A stretch of 64,000 nucleotides of DNA from assembly GCA_016721435.1 (NCBI GenBank), contig JADKIC010000009.1, positions 1 through 64,000 on the forward strand, given 5' to 3'. Numbering within the stretch: the stretch's first letter is position 1; each line of letters starts with the position of its first letter. Position numbers and translations under genes: made by a program. This DNA is from Bacteroidota bacterium (GTDB lineage: Bacteria; Bacteroidota; Bacteroidia; AKYH767-A; OLB10). This document shows positions 62,215-64,000 of this stretch, in pieces. The notes under the pieces were generated by a model that saw only the letters and a program-made list of their open reading frames with translations, was not told where the DNA came from and made no database searches.

Positions 62215-62520
62215 ATGAAAAAGAAAAATATAAAGGATGCAAGAACGTTTGACGAACTTTTGGAAATAAAGTACGGAAAAACCGGAACAACAAAGCGTGA
62301 TAAATTCGAAGAGAAGGCACAATATTTTGTGATCAGTGAGATGCTTAAAGAGGCAAGAAAAGAAGCTAACATGACACAAGAAGAGTTGGCCGACAAAGTT
62401 GGAACGAAGAAAAGTTATATTTCCAGATTAGAAAACGGGAAATGCGACATTCAACTTTCCACGCTTTATCGAATATTTGAATTTGGGCTTGGTCGTCCAA
62501 TACACTTGTTAATTGGTTGA
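62215..62520 (+). CDS. XRE-family antitoxin (HigA-like), intact
   Basis: 101 aa. A variable N-terminal ~40 residues (KDARTFDELLEIKYGKTGTT) is followed by a Cro/C1 helix-turn-helix: MLKEARKEANMTQEELADKV, GTKKSYISRLENGKCDIQLS, TLYRIFEFGLGRPIHLLIG. The N-terminal KYG motif and length match antitoxins paired with Gp49-like toxins (HigB order: toxin first, antitoxin second). It likely represses its own promoter at the GTTAAC repeat. The frame is intact, in contrast to the toxin before it. Confidence 0.85.
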   Translation: MKKKNIKDARTFDELLEIKYGKTGTTKRDKFEEKAQYFVISEMLKEARKEANMTQEELADKVGTKKSYISRLENGKCDIQLSTLYRIFEFGLGRPIHLLIG

Positions 62521-62524
62521 TTAA

Positions 62525-63874
62525 TTATTGCTTCACGATAATATTTCCACCAATAATCGCAACAATTTCCACCGTGGTATTCGCCTCTATAAATCCACTT
62601 TCACTGCTCGCTGTATAGACCTGATCTCCCACACGAATTTTTCCTGATGGACGTAACAGCGTCACCGTTATACCCTGTGTTCCGATTTCCGGATGATCAA
62701 TCGCGGAAGTATAGCCTGCAGCAGCCGTCATTTCTGTAGATAACACCAGCTTCTTAAACATCGGACTTTCGGATAATACCTTGCTGGCGAAAATGAACAA
62801 GCCTAAAGCCCCCGACATTCCCACTACAACCACCGCCAACGACTCTGTCAGTGCGTATCCGCTCACACCACTAAAGTCAAAGCCATCATTGCGTAGCAGG
62901 CTGGTCGTTAGTCCGAAGAGGAGGAGAACAATTCCACTAATCCCCGCCACTCCGAATCCGGGTATGACAAAGAGTTCCAGAATAATGAGGACTAGTCCCG
63001 CCAGAGAAATCAGGATTTCCCAATTCGCGGCAAGGCCATCGAGATAGAGTGGAGCGAAGTAGAGAACAGCCGCAGCTATCGCTAAAATAATCGGAAAGCC
63101 TAATCCGGGTTGTTGCAGTTCGTAATACAGTCCGCCCAACATCACCAAAATGAGGACTCCGCTGATAGCAGGATGAATCAACCATCCGATCAAACGATCT
63201 ATCAAACTGGGTTCATATTTAGTTATTTTGAAAGATGCGTATCCCGCCAGCTCCAAGGTTTCATTAATGCTCTCCGCAATGCCATTGCAATAGTTCAGCT
63301 TCAAGGCTTCGGTACTGGTAAGCGTTAGTACTTTTCCGGAATCATTTACATTCGGAATAGCGATACGCGGATCCACCATGGCTTCGGCGATGCGGGCATC
63401 TCTTCCCCTTGCTTCTGCAGTTGAACGCATCATACTGCGCATATAACTTTGATATTTATCGGGGAGCGCTTCTGCATTTTGTGTCACTACCGTCGCCGCG
63501 CCGATACTGGCCCCTTTGCGCATGTAAATTTTTTCGCAGGCAATGGCGATAAGAGCACCGGCCGATGCCGCATTATTGTCGATAAAAACGATCACCGGTA
63601 TCTTGCTGTTCAATACCAGGGTGCGGATACTGTCGGCTGCATCCAGTAGTCCGCCATAAGTATTCATGTTGATGAGGATCAGGTCAGCCTTCATGGCTTA
63701 GCTTCCAGCGAGTCCTTTGGAGAACATTCTCGCAATTCCCGGACTAATCTCTTCTCTACATCTATTTGAAATACAGATGTTTGAGATTTTTTGGATTTCC
63801 CTGCAGATGGCTGAATACAAGAAAGCAGAGAAATGCCGTTAGGAGAAATAAAGTCGGAGAAGGTATGTTTTCAT
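62525..63874 (-). CDS. NfeD-family membrane serine protease (frameshifted near its N-terminus)
   Basis: About 450 aa when restored: a ClpP/S49-like protease domain (LILINMNTYGGLLDAADSIR, nucleophile Ser in FIDNNAASAGALIAIACEKI), four to five membrane helices (ISGVLILVMLGGLYYELQQP; ISLAGLVLIILELFVIPGFG) and a C-terminal OB-fold (ITVTLLRPSGKIRVGDQVYT). From 63694 upstream the frame is broken two or three times but still encodes FQIDVEK, SPGIARMFSKGLA and a signal-peptide-like start at ATG 63874. Such proteins are thought to work with slipin/stomatin (not seen here) in membrane quality control. Confidence 0.84.
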
Positions 63875-63953
63875 TGCTGTTAATTAATGTGTTGAAAACA
63901 GTAGACCCTCAACGTCATTGCCGGTGGACATACCGCTATACTTGTGTAAAGAT

Positions 63954-64000
63954 ATGAATCAAAAAATGATAGATTTTGTGAAGTGGAAGACAGGGTTATT
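63954..64000 (+). CDS. Start of a gene running off the right edge
   Basis: ATG at 63954 opens a frame (MNQKMIDFVKWKTGL) that continues to the window end. It is too short to identify, and the spacing and orientation (divergent from nfeD) are the only support. Confidence 0.3.
   Translation, partial: MNQKMIDFVKWKTGL

Overview
The window is a chromosomal segment of a heterotrophic Bacteroidota bacterium (Chitinophagia/Sphingobacteriia-like by gene content; I cannot fix the genus). The evidence is several secreted proteins with Cys-free, type IX secretion (T9SS) style C-terminal domains, promoters of the form TTG-N19-TAnnTTTG, the order tRNA(Thr-Tyr-Gly-Thr)-tuf-tRNA(Trp)-secE-nusG-rplKAJL-rpoBC-DUF3467, DUF5606, and a VLCAD-like acyl-CoA dehydrogenase with FadJ/thiolase. 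No phage, IS element, CRISPR array or rRNA operon was found.

Layout. 1-2.3 kb: a small secreted protein followed by the first 558 codons of a large beta-helix-like secreted protein that runs off the left edge. 2.6-5.5 kb: acyl-CoA dehydrogenase and threonylcarbamoyl-AMP synthase. 6-8.2 kb: SBBP-repeat T9SS protein. 8.5-11.7 kb: a compact locus with a fused phytol-kinase-like/DUF92 (VTE5-VTE6-like) membrane protein, a methyltransferase and a homogentisate-phytyltransferase-like UbiA enzyme. This resembles the prenyl-salvage and condensation half of tocopherol synthesis and is the most interesting locus here. 11.8-20 kb: OprP-type porin, thiolase, MORN-repeat protein, FadJ-like fusion and S9 peptidase. 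20-27.7 kb: DUF5606, M3 oligoendopeptidase, hybrid histidine kinase, rpsU, xer recombinase, hibernation factor. 27.8-42.6 kb: the translation/transcription core cluster. 42.7-47.3 kb: flippase-like protein, GT2, TPR/PD40 protein and a DEDDh exonuclease. 47.5-57.7 kb: three secreted T9SS proteins (LamG/PKD, leucine-rich repeat, LamG/PKD) with dispersed intergenic repeats and gene remnants. 57.9-64 kb: a glycosyltransferase-sugar transferase fusion lacking its GT core, recR, a sodium:solute symporter, a broken RelE/HigB-like toxin with intact antitoxin, NfeD, and the first codons of a rightward gene.

Sequence quality dominates the reading. About half of the protein genes, including essential tuf, rplL and rpoB, carry single-base frame breaks, often at homopolymers, and rpoC has one in-frame TAG. 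The density is roughly one break per 1-2 kb, which is best explained by uncorrected long-read errors. I therefore annotate such genes over their whole span and give the break points. A few lesions do not fit that explanation (loss of about 100 codons in the GT2, the very dense breaks in the toxin, the remnants at 51 kb) and may be real.

Functionally the window combines fatty-acid beta-oxidation (acyl-CoA dehydrogenase, FadJ, thiolase), envelope and surface biology (porin, T9SS adhesins, glycosyltransferases), a candidate prenyl-aromatic pathway, and the core gene-expression operon.
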